A DNA stretch of 64,000 bases. Source: UMGS1889 sp964540575 (GTDB taxonomy: Bacteria > Bacillota > Clostridia > Oscillospirales > Ruminococcaceae). The number at the start of each line of letters is the position of its first letter. The stretch's first letter is position 1. The stretch is taken from assembly GCA_964540575.1 (NCBI GenBank), contig CAZINI010000004.1, forward strand, positions 62,001-126,000, written 5' to 3'. Below are positions 24,899 to 33,177 of this stretch, one piece after another. Position numbers and translations under genes: made by a program. The notes under the pieces are model-generated. The model saw nothing but the letters and a program-made list of their open reading frames with translations. It did not search any database and had not been told where the DNA came from.

Positions 24899-25841
24899 GC
24901 GGCTTTTCAAGGAACGTACAGACAGCACCCACACCATCGGTTTGAGCGATATTATGAATGAGCTTGAAAAGCTGGGCATTACTGCCGAAAGAAAGGCACT
25001 TTATGACGATATTGACGCTCTTCGGGCTATGGGCATGGACATTCGCCTGAAGGGTCGGGGACGGTATTATCTGGCGGAGAATGTTTTCTCGGCTGCCGAC
25101 CTGAAGCTGCTGGCGGAGCTTATTGCGTCATCACGGCTTATTTCGGCAAAAAAATCGGCGGAAATGTGCGGAAAGCTGGAAACGCTGGCGAGCATTTACA
25201 CCGCTCCCGAGCTTAAAAGAAATGTTTTTGTTGCGGACAGAATGAAGGCGTCCGATGGGGACGTTATGGGCTGTGTGAACACGGTTCAGGCTGCTGTGAC
25301 TGCGGGGGTGAAGCTTAGCTTTCGGTATATTTCCTATATTTCGGGAACGGACGTGGTGCTTGCGGACAACGGCAGGCTGTTCACCGTTTCGCCGCTGGGC
25401 GTTATACGTTCGGGGGGCGTTTACTACATTGCCGCCGACCTGGACGGTGAGGACAGGCTGTTTCGGGCTGACAGGGTGACCGAGCTTGTGACCGAAAAAG
25501 AACCGTCCGTTAAGCGGAAGTACAATCCGCAGGAGTTTGCGGTGAGGATTGACCCGCTGTTTTCCGAAAATCCCGAAACAGTCACCGTTGAGTGCGGTGC
25601 GGACGCTCCCGCAAAGCTTTACGACATTTTCGGGCGGGATATGAGCGTTGTATCTCCCGACGGCGAAACCTATCTCATTTCCGTAAAAACTGCCCTTAAC
25701 AGCGAATTTTTCGGGCTGATAGCGTCGTTGGGCGGCGGGGCTAAGATAATTCTCCCCGAATATGCGGCGGAAGAATATGAGGATTTCGCAAGGGGACTTC
25801 TTGACGATGAGGACGAGGAAGAGGAGTTTATTTTCTCATAA
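24855..25841 (+). CDS. WYL-domain transcriptional regulator
   Basis: A 328-aa regulator. Residues 1-75 form a winged helix of the HTH_11/DeoR type (LLFLERLFKERTDSTHTIGL, AERKALYDDIDALRAMGMDI). The WYL domain follows, with VKLSFRYISYISG, SPLGVIRSGGVYYIAADLDG and RADRVTEL. WYL domains sense small ligands or nucleic acid in many bacterial regulators. The C-terminal extension ends in an acidic stretch (DDEDEEEEF). The gene starts inside capA. ATG 24855 has better spacing to gaaagga (24839-24845) than ATG 24849. Target genes are unknown. Confidence 0.85.
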   Translation: MAKSKGGKTKLLFLERLFKERTDSTHTIGLSDIMNELEKLGITAERKALYDDIDALRAMGMDIRLKGRGRYYLAENVFSAADLKLLAELIASSRLISAKKSAEMCGKLETLASIYTAPELKRNVFVADRMKASDGDVMGCVNTVQAAVTAGVKLSFRYISYISGTDVVLADNGRLFTVSPLGVIRSGGVYYIAADLDGEDRLFRADRVTELVTEKEPSVKRKYNPQEFAVRIDPLFSENPETVTVECGADAPAKLYDIFGRDMSVVSPDGETYLISVKTALNSEFFGLIASLGGGAKIILPEYAAEEYEDFARGLLDDEDEEEEFIFS

Positions 25842-25869
25842 AAATCAAAGCACAAATGTTTTGTGAAAA

Positions 25870-25904
25870 ATGCCGTTAAAGCGGGCTGTTTTAACGGCAA
25901 AAAT
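25870..25904 (+). terminator. Terminator after the WYL regulator
   Basis: tgccgttaaa pairs with ttttaacggca across a short loop, followed by aaaatg rather than Ts. It could serve better on the other strand, so strength is uncertain. Confidence 0.5.
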
Positions 25905-25953
25905 GTCCGAATACGATACAAAAAAATGCTTTTATTTTTACTGCAATTGTGGT

Positions 25954-25962
25954 ATAATAAAA
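25954..25962 (+). promoter_or_regulatory. Extended -10 promoter of murA
   Basis: TGG-TATAAT, an extended -10 element, about 90 bases before the murA start. The -35 (TTTTAT region) is poor. Confidence 0.5.
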
Positions 25963-26053
25963 TATGCTGGCTGTATGCGTACAGTGTTTGCGGCAATTAT
26001 TGAATAACAATATCTTTATGATATTTCACATAAAATTCAAGGGAGTAATAACT

Positions 26054-27337
26054 TTGGAGAAATTTATTATCAAGGGCGGACGCCGTCTTGAGGGCGAGGT
26101 AGTTATCAGCGGTGCTAAAAATGCGGCTGTTGCTATTATCCCCGCAGTAATTCTGTCGGACGAGCCCTGTGTGCTTGAAAATGTACCTAATATCAGTGAT
26201 GTTTCCATTAGTCTGCGTATTCTCTTTGAGATGGGTGCAGACGTTAAATATATCGGCAAAAACACCGTCCGCATAGATGCTACGGGCATTAAAGAGCCAA
26301 TAGTTCCCTATGAAATGGCTAGGCATATGAGGGCTTCTTACTATTTTCTCGGCTCGCTGCTGGGAAAATATAAGTGTGCAAGAGTTGCTCTGCCCGGAGG
26401 CTGCTATCTGGGCGACCGTCCTATCGACCAGCATTTGAAGGCGTTTTCAGCTTTGGGAGCTGCCTGTGCTATCGACAGGGGAATGGTGGACGCTCAGGCT
26501 GAAATGCTGCTGGGTTCTCAGATATATTTTGACATTGTTTCAGTGGGTGCTACCATAAATGCTATGCTGGCTTCGGTAAAGGCTTCCGGTCTTACCATTA
26601 TCGAGAATGCCGCAAAAGAGCCGCATATCGTCGATCTGGCGAACTTCCTTAACTCTATGGGTGCTGATATTATGGGTGCGGGCACGGACGTTATCAAGGT
26701 CAGGGGCGTTAAGAAGCTTAAGGGAACTACCTATGCTATTATCCCCGATCAGATAGAGGCGGGCACTTATATGGTCGCTGCCGCCGCCACAAGAGGAAAC
26801 GTGCTTATCAAGAATGTTATCCCCAAGCACCTTGAATCTATTACCAACAAGCTGGCAAAAATTGGCGTTACCGTTGAGGAATTTGACGACAGCGTTCGTG
26901 TTTCCGTGGACGGTCCGCTTGTTAAGACGAGCATTAAAACTATGCCGCACCCCGGTTTCCCCACAGATATGCAGCCGCAGATCTCCACGCTGCTCACTCT
27001 TGCGGAGGGTACGAGCATTATTACCGAGGATATTTTCGACAACCGTTTCAGATATGTTGACGAGCTTCGCAGAATGGGTGCTGACATAAAGGTTGACGGT
27101 CACGTTGCTATTATCGAGGGCGTGGGACAGCTTATGGGTGCACCCGTTACAGCCCCCGACCTTCGTGCGGGAGCGGCTCTCGTTATTGCGGGGCTTGCTG
27201 CAAGCGGCGTTACGGAGATAGACGACATTTACCACATTGAACGTGGCTATGAGGACATTGAAGAAAAGCTTCGTGGTCTGGGTGCGGATATTGTCAAGAA
27301 AACTATCCCCGGTGCGGCAGTCAGAAAGGCACTTTGA
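26054..27337 (+). CDS. murA: UDP-N-acetylglucosamine 1-carboxyvinyltransferase MurA
   Basis: A 427-aa enzyme adding enolpyruvate to UDP-GlcNAc, the first committed step of peptidoglycan synthesis and the target of fosfomycin. FIIKGGRRLEGEVVISGAKN is the typical start. LPGGCYLGDRPIDQH has the Cys that fosfomycin alkylates. HPGFPTDMQPQISTLL and FDNRFRYVDELRRMGADI are conserved. A TTG at 26054 is used, with gggag at 26041-26045; starting further upstream would add 30 residues outside the family. A hydrolase gene follows after 4 bases. Confidence 0.95.
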   Translation: MEKFIIKGGRRLEGEVVISGAKNAAVAIIPAVILSDEPCVLENVPNISDVSISLRILFEMGADVKYIGKNTVRIDATGIKEPIVPYEMARHMRASYYFLGSLLGKYKCARVALPGGCYLGDRPIDQHLKAFSALGAACAIDRGMVDAQAEMLLGSQIYFDIVSVGATINAMLASVKASGLTIIENAAKEPHIVDLANFLNSMGADIMGAGTDVIKVRGVKKLKGTTYAIIPDQIEAGTYMVAAAATRGNVLIKNVIPKHLESITNKLAKIGVTVEEFDDSVRVSVDGPLVKTSIKTMPHPGFPTDMQPQISTLLTLAEGTSIITEDIFDNRFRYVDELRRMGADIKVDGHVAIIEGVGQLMGAPVTAPDLRAGAALVIAGLAASGVTEIDDIYHIERGYEDIEEKLRGLGADIVKKTIPGAAVRKAL

Positions 27338-27341
27338 CGGT

Positions 27342-28124
27342 ATGGCACGATTTTATCCGTTATTTTCATCAAGCAAGGGAAATTCCGTATATATCGGCGG
27401 ACGGGAAAGCGGAATTCTTATTGATGCAGGGGCTTCCTGTTCCGCAATAGCTTCGGCTCTTGCGGCGAATGATATACCTATGTCCGCTGTAAAGGCATTG
27501 TTCATTACACACAATCACAGTGACCATATCAGCGGAGTGAAAAATCTTACGAAAAAATATCCGATTTCCGTTTTTGCGGAGGCGGGAACTCTCGATTACC
27601 TGTTTGAAAACGGCTGTATTTACACCGACGGACAGGATATGAAGGGAGTTGTCACTGCCGCAGGAATGGAAATTTCCTGTTTTCATACCCCGCACGACGC
27701 TCCCGAAAGCTGCGGCTACCGCATAAGGACGCCCGATGGACGGCTTTGTTCGGTCTGCACCGACCTCGGATATGTTACGGAAACCGTTGAGGCTAATCTG
27801 ACGGGCTGTGACTTGGTGTATATCGAGTCCAATTACGATGAAAATATGCTGAGAATGGGTTCTTATCCTGCATATTTAAAGGCGAGGATACGCTCAAAAC
27901 GGGGGCATCTTTCCAATTCCGAATGCGGACAGCTGGCGGCAAGGCTGGTAAAAAGCGGCACTACACGGCTGATCCTCGGGCATTTATCTCAGGAAAATAA
28001 CCGTCCCGAAACAGCTGATGCGGCAGTTGAAAACGCTCTGTCGGCAGCAGGCTTTCGGCGGAATATCGACTACATACTATCTGTGGCAAAGCCCCGTTCG
28101 GAGGGCGGTTTTGTTGCGTTTTGA
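27342..28124 (+). CDS. Metallo-beta-lactamase fold hydrolase, WalJ/YycJ-like
   Basis: A 260-aa MBL-fold protein. LFSSSKGNSVYIG at the start and FITHNHSDHISGV (the HxHxDH metal site) are diagnostic, with TPHDAPESCGYRI, SVCTDLGYVTE and LILGHLSQENNRPE as the later metal-binding segments. This pattern is that of WalJ/YycJ, linked in Firmicutes to wall homeostasis and exonuclease-like activity. Lying between murA and rlmH also resembles the WalJ-RlmH neighbourhood seen in other Firmicutes. Start ATG 27342 follows the murA stop. Confidence 0.88.
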   Translation: MARFYPLFSSSKGNSVYIGGRESGILIDAGASCSAIASALAANDIPMSAVKALFITHNHSDHISGVKNLTKKYPISVFAEAGTLDYLFENGCIYTDGQDMKGVVTAAGMEISCFHTPHDAPESCGYRIRTPDGRLCSVCTDLGYVTETVEANLTGCDLVYIESNYDENMLRMGSYPAYLKARIRSKRGHLSNSECGQLAARLVKSGTTRLILGHLSQENNRPETADAAVENALSAAGFRRNIDYILSVAKPRSEGGFVAF

Positions 28125-28139
28125 CGGAGGGACAAGGCT

Positions 28140-28628
28140 ATGATGACAGTTCATCTTGTGACCGTGGGGAAGCTAAAGGAAAAGTACCTTGTTTCCGCCT
28201 GCAATGAATATAAAAAGCGTCTGGGGGCGTACTGCAATATTTTTGTGGACGAACTGCCCGAGAGCCGTCTGCCCGATGAACCGTCCCCGAAGCAGATAGA
28301 AAATGCTCTTGCTGAGGAAGGCAGGAAAATGCTGAAGCTTATTGAGGGCAGAAAGTGCTGCTACAACATTGCTATGTGTATAGAGGGAAAAATGCTTTCC
28401 TCCGAGGAGCTTGCATTGAAGATAAAGCAGGTTTCCATAAACGGCATCAGCTTTATGAATATTTTCATTGGCAGCTCCTTCGGCATTTCCGAGGAGGTAA
28501 AGAATGCTTGCGATATGCGGCTGTCAATGTCCCCGATGACGTTTCCTCATCAGCTGGCAAGGGTAATGCTGTTGGAACAGCTTTACAGGGCGTTTTCCAT
28601 CAACGGGAACGGCAAATACCACAAATAG
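28140..28628 (+). CDS. rlmH: 23S rRNA pseudouridine-1915 N3-methyltransferase RlmH
   Basis: A 162-aa SPOUT methyltransferase that acts on the 70S ribosome. VHLVTVGKLKEKYL opens the protein. NIFIGSSFGISEEV and LSMSPMTFPHQLARVMLLEQLYRAF form the knotted SAM site, and the chain ends NGKYHK, the usual RlmH terminus. The second ATG of MMTV is equally possible as start. It ends the murA-walJ-rlmH group; a repeat-rich gap follows. Confidence 0.95.
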   Translation: MMTVHLVTVGKLKEKYLVSACNEYKKRLGAYCNIFVDELPESRLPDEPSPKQIENALAEEGRKMLKLIEGRKCCYNIAMCIEGKMLSSEELALKIKQVSINGISFMNIFIGSSFGISEEVKNACDMRLSMSPMTFPHQLARVMLLEQLYRAFSINGNGKYHK

Positions 28629-28918
28629 TGATTAATGTTGAGTGTTGAGAGTTAAGTTTTAAAAGTTTCGTCCACCTTTACAAAGGTGGTAGGGGGGCAA
28701 TTTTAAAATCAGAGATTTTAAAATCGGGGGCAACGCCACCTTGTCGCCCGTCGCAACGGGCGAAATACCCTTCCCAGTCACTAACAATCCAAACTTAGCA
28801 ACAATAAAACGCACAAAAGCAACAGTCCAAAAAAGCACCGCACACAAAAGGAACAGTAAAGCATCAAATTCACGACAACAACAAAAGCCGTGTAAACCAA
28901 ATCGGTGTGCGGTGCCGC

Positions 28919-28955
28919 AAAAAATATCTCGGGGTTAACCCCCGAGATATTTTTT
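28919..28955. terminator. Strong symmetrical hairpin, possible bidirectional terminator
   Basis: A 16-bp GC/AT stem with six As before and six Ts after, so it can act on either strand. Confidence 0.6.
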
Positions 28956-29126
28956 GCCCCCGCCGACGCTGTCAAGCGGCGGAAAGAACCTGCGGTTATC
29001 TAAAATTTTCATCAGAACCGCAAACAACAGCGTCGGGACGGGAAACCCGTCCCCTACAATGATTACTCATAATCTATTAATAAACTATTAACTTGCGGAA
29101 ATAACGGAAAAATTTTCAAAAACCTC

Positions 29127-29155
29127 TTGACAAACCCAAAAACCTGTGTTATAAT
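29127..29155 (+). promoter_or_regulatory. Promoter of the leader peptide and ABC exporter operon
   Basis: TTGACA at 29127-29132, a 17-base spacer and TATAAT at 29150-29155, both full consensus. Confidence 0.88.
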
Positions 29156-29199
29156 CGATTTCAGCATTTTGCAATAAAAAAGAAAGGAAGTGAACGGCT

Positions 29200-29271
29200 A
29201 TGACAAATATTATCATTATCAAGAATCGGGTAAAACTGAAGGCTGTTCACGTATTTTCGGACAAGCTCTGA
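29200..29271 (+). CDS. 23-aa leader peptide of the ABC exporter operon
   Basis: A short frame with its own ribosome site (aaggaag at 29184-29190), beginning MTNIIIIKNRVKLKAVHVFS and ending DKL. It lies between a consensus promoter and a terminator hairpin (29302-29332) that precedes the transporter genes. This layout is that of ribosome-mediated attenuation: a stalled or slowed ribosome changes RNA folding so the terminator fails. Such leaders often control drug-resistance ABC and rRNA methylase genes in Firmicutes. Repeated Ile codons could sense Ile-tRNA, or the peptide could respond to a ribosome-binding drug. Not proven by sequence. Confidence 0.55.
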   Translation: MTNIIIIKNRVKLKAVHVFSDKL

Positions 29272-29301
29272 GCTTTTCACTGTAAAAATACTGATATTTC
29301 T

Positions 29302-29334
29302 GCTCCTTCGGTTTATTCCGAGGGAGCTTTTTAT
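29302..29334 (+). terminator. Attenuator-like terminator before the ABC exporter
   Basis: gctccttcgg (29302-29311) pairs with ccgagggagc (29318-29327) over 10 bp with one G-U pair and a tttatt loop, followed by five Ts. It lies 30 bases after the leader peptide stop and 25 bases before the first ABC start codon. Confidence 0.75.
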
Positions 29335-29356
29335 TTGGACAAAAGGAGAGAGATGA

Positions 29357-31264
29357 ATGAGTTTATTCAAAAAATCTGCCGAAAAAAAGGCGGAAAACAC
29401 CGACGAATTTCACCGTGAATACGGCGTTGTCAGCAATATCCGATACATACTGTCGGCGTTTGTGAGATACAGAAGATCGCTGATATTTTTCCTGATAGCG
29501 GGCGGTGCGGCAGCGGCGTCAATGTCCTATATCTGGAGCTTTATCGGCAAGCTGGTCATTGATATGATAGAGCGGCAGATGAAATCCCCCGGCAGCGATA
29601 TTAAGCCGCTCATAATGCTGGTGGCTGCTTCGACTGCCGTTGAGCTGTTCTTTTTGTGGCTGAACACGCTGTCCCAGACAAAGCTGGGGGTGGGATTTAC
29701 ATACGTCAGAATGATGCTGGTGAAGGAGCGTATCGCAAAGAGTCTGTCGATGGAATATGAGGCTCTGGAAACCCCCGAAATGCTGGACCGTTTGCAGAGG
29801 GCAAAGCGTGCAACTGCGGGGGACTGGCAGGGCGTTCAGGGAATGATGACCTATATGCAGACGATGACGACATACGTTGTGTCGGTCATTGTTTCGACGG
29901 TGATAATGGCTTCCTACAAGCCGATGATAATCCCCATTATAGGCGTTTTGGCGATCATTCAGTTTCAATTTTTCGAGTATATCCGCAAGAAGGACAAAAA
30001 GGAAATGTGGGACGCTATGATGCCCCACTGGCGAAAGCTTGACTATATGGAAACCGTCACCACCGACTTTTCTTTCGCAAAGGATATTCGGCTTTTCGGA
30101 ATGAAAAACTATCTCAGCGGAAAGCAGAAGCAGGTGTTTGACACGGAGCTTTCGCATTGGAAAAAGTCCCGTCAATACTGGATATACAACTCGTTTTTTT
30201 CACACGGAGCGGTGCTTATCCAGAACCTTATCATTATGGCAATGCTCATTTACAGCGTTGTTTACGAGGGGCTTTCCATCGGTAATTTTACGCTGTATTT
30301 TGCAGGGTCAACGGCTTTTTCACAGGCTGTAAATCAGATACTTATGGCAATTTCCGCTTTAAGAGAGCGTTCGGCACAGACAGATGATTTCAGGAGCTTT
30401 ATGGATATTCCGTCGGCGGACGCTTCGGCGGCTGAGAAAAAGCCGACTGTCCCCCGTGCGGACAGATACGATTTCACATTTGAAAATGTATCATTTAAAT
30501 ATAAGGGACAGGAAAGCTATGCTTTGAAAAATGTGAATATCACCATTTCCCACGGCGAAAAGCTGGCTGTTGTGGGCTTGAACGGAGCGGGCAAGACCAC
30601 CTTTATCAAGCTGCTGCTTAGGCTTTATGACGTCACCGAGGGGCGTATCCTTTTAAACGGTGTGGACGTTCGGGAATATGACAGGGCGGATTATTTCAGC
30701 CTGTTTGCTCCCGCTTTTCAGGACGTGATGGTGTTTGCGTTCCCCATGTGCGAGAATGTTTCCATGCGTGAGCCGTTCAATACCGATAAAGAGCGGGCGG
30801 ACAAGCTGCTTCGCTCGGCGGGTCTGGGAGATAAGATTGACAGCCTTGAAAAGGGCGTTGAAACGGAGCTTTTGAAGGTTTTATATGACGATGGCGTTGA
30901 CCTTTCGGGCGGCGAAAAGCAGAAGCTTGCTTTGGCTAGGGCGTTGTACAAGGACACGGACGTTGTGGTTCTGGACGAGCCTACCGCCGCATTGGACGCT
31001 CTTGCGGAGTACAGGCTGTATCAGAGCTTTGACGGGCTTATCGGCGGGAAAACGGCGGTTTACATTTCCCATAGGCTGTCCTCCACACGGTTCTGTGACA
31101 GGGTGGCTATGTTTGCCAAGGGCGAGCTTCTGGAGATAGGTACACACGACGAGCTTATGGAGAAAAACGGTGCATATGCGGAAATGTTCCGTGTTCAGGC
31201 ACAGTATTATGTTGAGGACAAGGACGTTATTCTTTCGGCTGAGGGAGGTGTTTCAGTTGAATAA
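29357..31264 (+). CDS. ABC exporter half-transporter 1 (permease-ATPase)
   Basis: A 635-aa fused permease/ATPase. The first 330 residues contain about six membrane helices of the ABC type 1 exporter fold. The ATPase has GLNGAGKTTFIK (Walker A), LSGGEKQKLALARAL (signature), DVVVLDEPTAALD (Walker B with catalytic Glu) and YISHRLSS (switch His), all intact. aaaggag at 29341-29347 precedes ATG 29357. The next gene is a close relative, so the two probably pair as a heterodimer exporting a drug, peptide or lipid. The leader with attenuator upstream suggests induced resistance. The substrate is unknown. Confidence 0.9.
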   Translation: MSLFKKSAEKKAENTDEFHREYGVVSNIRYILSAFVRYRRSLIFFLIAGGAAAASMSYIWSFIGKLVIDMIERQMKSPGSDIKPLIMLVAASTAVELFFLWLNTLSQTKLGVGFTYVRMMLVKERIAKSLSMEYEALETPEMLDRLQRAKRATAGDWQGVQGMMTYMQTMTTYVVSVIVSTVIMASYKPMIIPIIGVLAIIQFQFFEYIRKKDKKEMWDAMMPHWRKLDYMETVTTDFSFAKDIRLFGMKNYLSGKQKQVFDTELSHWKKSRQYWIYNSFFSHGAVLIQNLIIMAMLIYSVVYEGLSIGNFTLYFAGSTAFSQAVNQILMAISALRERSAQTDDFRSFMDIPSADASAAEKKPTVPRADRYDFTFENVSFKYKGQESYALKNVNITISHGEKLAVVGLNGAGKTTFIKLLLRLYDVTEGRILLNGVDVREYDRADYFSLFAPAFQDVMVFAFPMCENVSMREPFNTDKERADKLLRSAGLGDKIDSLEKGVETELLKVLYDDGVDLSGGEKQKLALARALYKDTDVVVLDEPTAALDALAEYRLYQSFDGLIGGKTAVYISHRLSSTRFCDRVAMFAKGELLEIGTHDELMEKNGAYAEMFRVQAQYYVEDKDVILSAEGGVSVE

Positions 31265-33044
31265 GGTCAAAGAAAACAAGACGGCGGCGGTCATAAAATA
31301 TTTCTTCCCCGATGCGTGGAGGAAAACTAAGGGCTACTTTGTTTTGTCGGCGGTAAATCTGCTGATAGCGGCTGCCGTTCCGTTTGTGGATATTTATTTT
31401 CTGCCGCTGCTGGTAAATTCGCTGACTGCCGAGGTCAAGGACATTCGGACTATTTGCTTTTACGGCGGGGCGATGGTGCTGATCGGCATACTTTTTCGCA
31501 TGTTAAACAGCGTGCTGTCCGTTCATCTGGAAAAATATGCAGACTATTTTCTGAATGAACATTCGGTGGAAATTTCCCGAAGATGCATGGAGCTGGACTT
31601 TGCTCTTACCGAAAACAAGGAAGCCCTCGACCAGATAAAAAAGGCGAGGGAGGGGCTTAACTGGTCGGGCGGCGTTCACGAGATAGCGAAGGCGTTTTTC
31701 GGGATAATTTCAAACGGTCTGATGATATTCGGAGCGGCTGCCGTGCTTGCGGTGAATGCTCCGTGGCTGCTGCTTCTGATAGGCGTTCTGCTGACGGTCA
31801 GCACTATCATTAACCGCAAAAAGAATGACATTGACATAAAGAATTTCACCGAGCTTTCGGGGATAAACCGCATTTTCGGGCATATTTGCTGGGAAATGGA
31901 GGATTTCCGATACGGCAAGGACATTCGTCTTTACGGTGCGGCGGGAATGATGACGGAGAAAGCATCTCAGCAGATAAACAGGCTGAATGATTACTGGAAG
32001 AAGATAAACGACAAGAAATTTCTGCTGAATATTCTGGACATTATCGTTACGGCGGCGAGAGATTTCGGGACATATCTTTATCTGGGATTTCTGGCAATTA
32101 CGGGGAAGATAACCATCGGAACATTCTCTCAGCTGCTGACGGCGGGCGGTTCGCTGAACGCCGCTTTGCAGGGTATGGTGTTCGGTTTTCAGGACATTGT
32201 CAAGCGAAGCAGCTATGCTTATGAGATAGTGAAATTTATGGAATATCCCCCGTATATGGAAAAGGGCAGCAGGCGGATAGGCGACCCCGCAAGCGGTCAC
32301 ACCATTGAGTTTAGAAACGTAAGCTTTTCTTATCCCGGGACGAATGTTCAGGTGCTGAAAAACACTTCCATCACCCTGAAAAGCGGTGAGCGTTTGTCGG
32401 TAGTGGGCTTGAACGGTGCGGGAAAAACCACGTTTATCAAGCTTCTCTGCCGCCTGTATGACGTTACCGAGGGGGAGATACTTCTTGACGGCGTAAATAT
32501 CAGGGAGTACGATTACGAGGAATACATGAAGCTGTTTTCCGTGGTGTTTCAGGACTTTCGGCTGCTTGCTTTTTCCGTTCGGGACAATGTTTTTCTGGGA
32601 AATGAGGAGCCGTCGGAAACGATGGACGGTCTGCTGGAAAAGGTGGGTCTTTCCGAGAAAATAGCATCTCTGCCGAACGGTGCGGACACTATGATGTTCA
32701 AGCAGTTTGACAAGGAGGGTGTGGAGCTTTCGGGCGGCGAACAGCAGAAGCTTGCTATTGCAAGGGCACTTTACAAGGACGCTCCCGTGGTCATTCTCGA
32801 CGAGCCGACTGCCGCTCTCGACCCTGTTGCGGAGTATGAGATATACAAGCGGTTTGACGAACTGGTGGGCGGAAAAACGGCGGTCTACATATCCCATCGG
32901 CTTTCAAGCTGCAAGTTCTGCGACAAGATAGCGGTATTCTCCGAGGGCACGGTGAAGGAATACGGCACTCATGAGCAGCTTCTTCGCCTGAAGGACGGCA
33001 TTTATGCGGAAATGTTCAAGGCACAGGCACAGTACTACATTTAA
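31257..33044 (+). CDS. ABC exporter half-transporter 2 (permease-ATPase)
   Basis: A 595-aa partner of the preceding exporter, with the same order: about six helices, then GLNGAGKTTFIK, LSGGEQQKLAIARAL, VVILDEPTAALD and YISHRLSS. Both ATP sites look competent. The start is a TTG at 31257, overlapping the previous stop by 8 bases, with ggaggtg at 31244-31250. Upstream in-frame ATGs lie deep inside the previous gene. Tight coupling should keep the subunits at equal amounts. Confidence 0.9.
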   Translation: MNKVKENKTAAVIKYFFPDAWRKTKGYFVLSAVNLLIAAAVPFVDIYFLPLLVNSLTAEVKDIRTICFYGGAMVLIGILFRMLNSVLSVHLEKYADYFLNEHSVEISRRCMELDFALTENKEALDQIKKAREGLNWSGGVHEIAKAFFGIISNGLMIFGAAAVLAVNAPWLLLLIGVLLTVSTIINRKKNDIDIKNFTELSGINRIFGHICWEMEDFRYGKDIRLYGAAGMMTEKASQQINRLNDYWKKINDKKFLLNILDIIVTAARDFGTYLYLGFLAITGKITIGTFSQLLTAGGSLNAALQGMVFGFQDIVKRSSYAYEIVKFMEYPPYMEKGSRRIGDPASGHTIEFRNVSFSYPGTNVQVLKNTSITLKSGERLSVVGLNGAGKTTFIKLLCRLYDVTEGEILLDGVNIREYDYEEYMKLFSVVFQDFRLLAFSVRDNVFLGNEEPSETMDGLLEKVGLSEKIASLPNGADTMMFKQFDKEGVELSGGEQQKLAIARALYKDAPVVILDEPTAALDPVAEYEIYKRFDELVGGKTAVYISHRLSSCKFCDKIAVFSEGTVKEYGTHEQLLRLKDGIYAEMFKAQAQYYI

Positions 33045-33118
33045 TGTGAAAAGTGGAAAGTGAAAAGTGGAATTTTTTTAGCCTTTTCAAGGCTGTGGGA
33101 TAAGCACAGTTAAATTAA

Positions 33119-33163
33119 AAAACCGATATTGCTCCAAATACGGGCAATATCGGTTTTGTTTTT
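33119..33163. terminator. Bidirectional terminator between the ABC operon and the MCP gene
   Basis: aaaaccgatattgc (33119-33132) and gcaatatcggtttt (33144-33157) form a perfect 14-bp stem with A and T runs on both sides. Confidence 0.88.
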
Positions 33164-33177
33164 GCAATGGTTTTTTA

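Larger units (their letters stand above)
28629..29199. repeat. Hairpin-rich intergenic region
   Basis: About 570 bases with a series of perfect inverted repeats: ccacctttacaaaggtgg (28671-28688), cgcccgtcgcaacgggcg (28746-28763), a 16-bp stem of aaaaaatatctcgggg and its complement (28919-28955), a nested pair gacgctgt...acagcgtc with inner tgcggtt...aaccgca (28966-29032), and gggacgggaaacccgtccc (29035-29053). Open frames here are low-complexity and lack ribosome sites. A gacgggaaac motif recurs near 54870. Confidence 0.7.

Noticed and set aside
28741..28938. A 65-codon frame in the gap after rlmH
   Set aside because: It lies in hairpin repeats, is low in complexity (Lys, Asn, Gln, Ser), and has no ribosome site.
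28629..29199. CRISPR array
   Set aside because: The hairpins differ in sequence and spacing; there are no regular direct repeats or spacers here or elsewhere in the window.
31710..32897. A 395-codon open frame on the - strand opposite the second ABC exporter gene
   Set aside because: It mirrors a strongly supported coding sequence, has no ribosome site or promoter and shows no domain.
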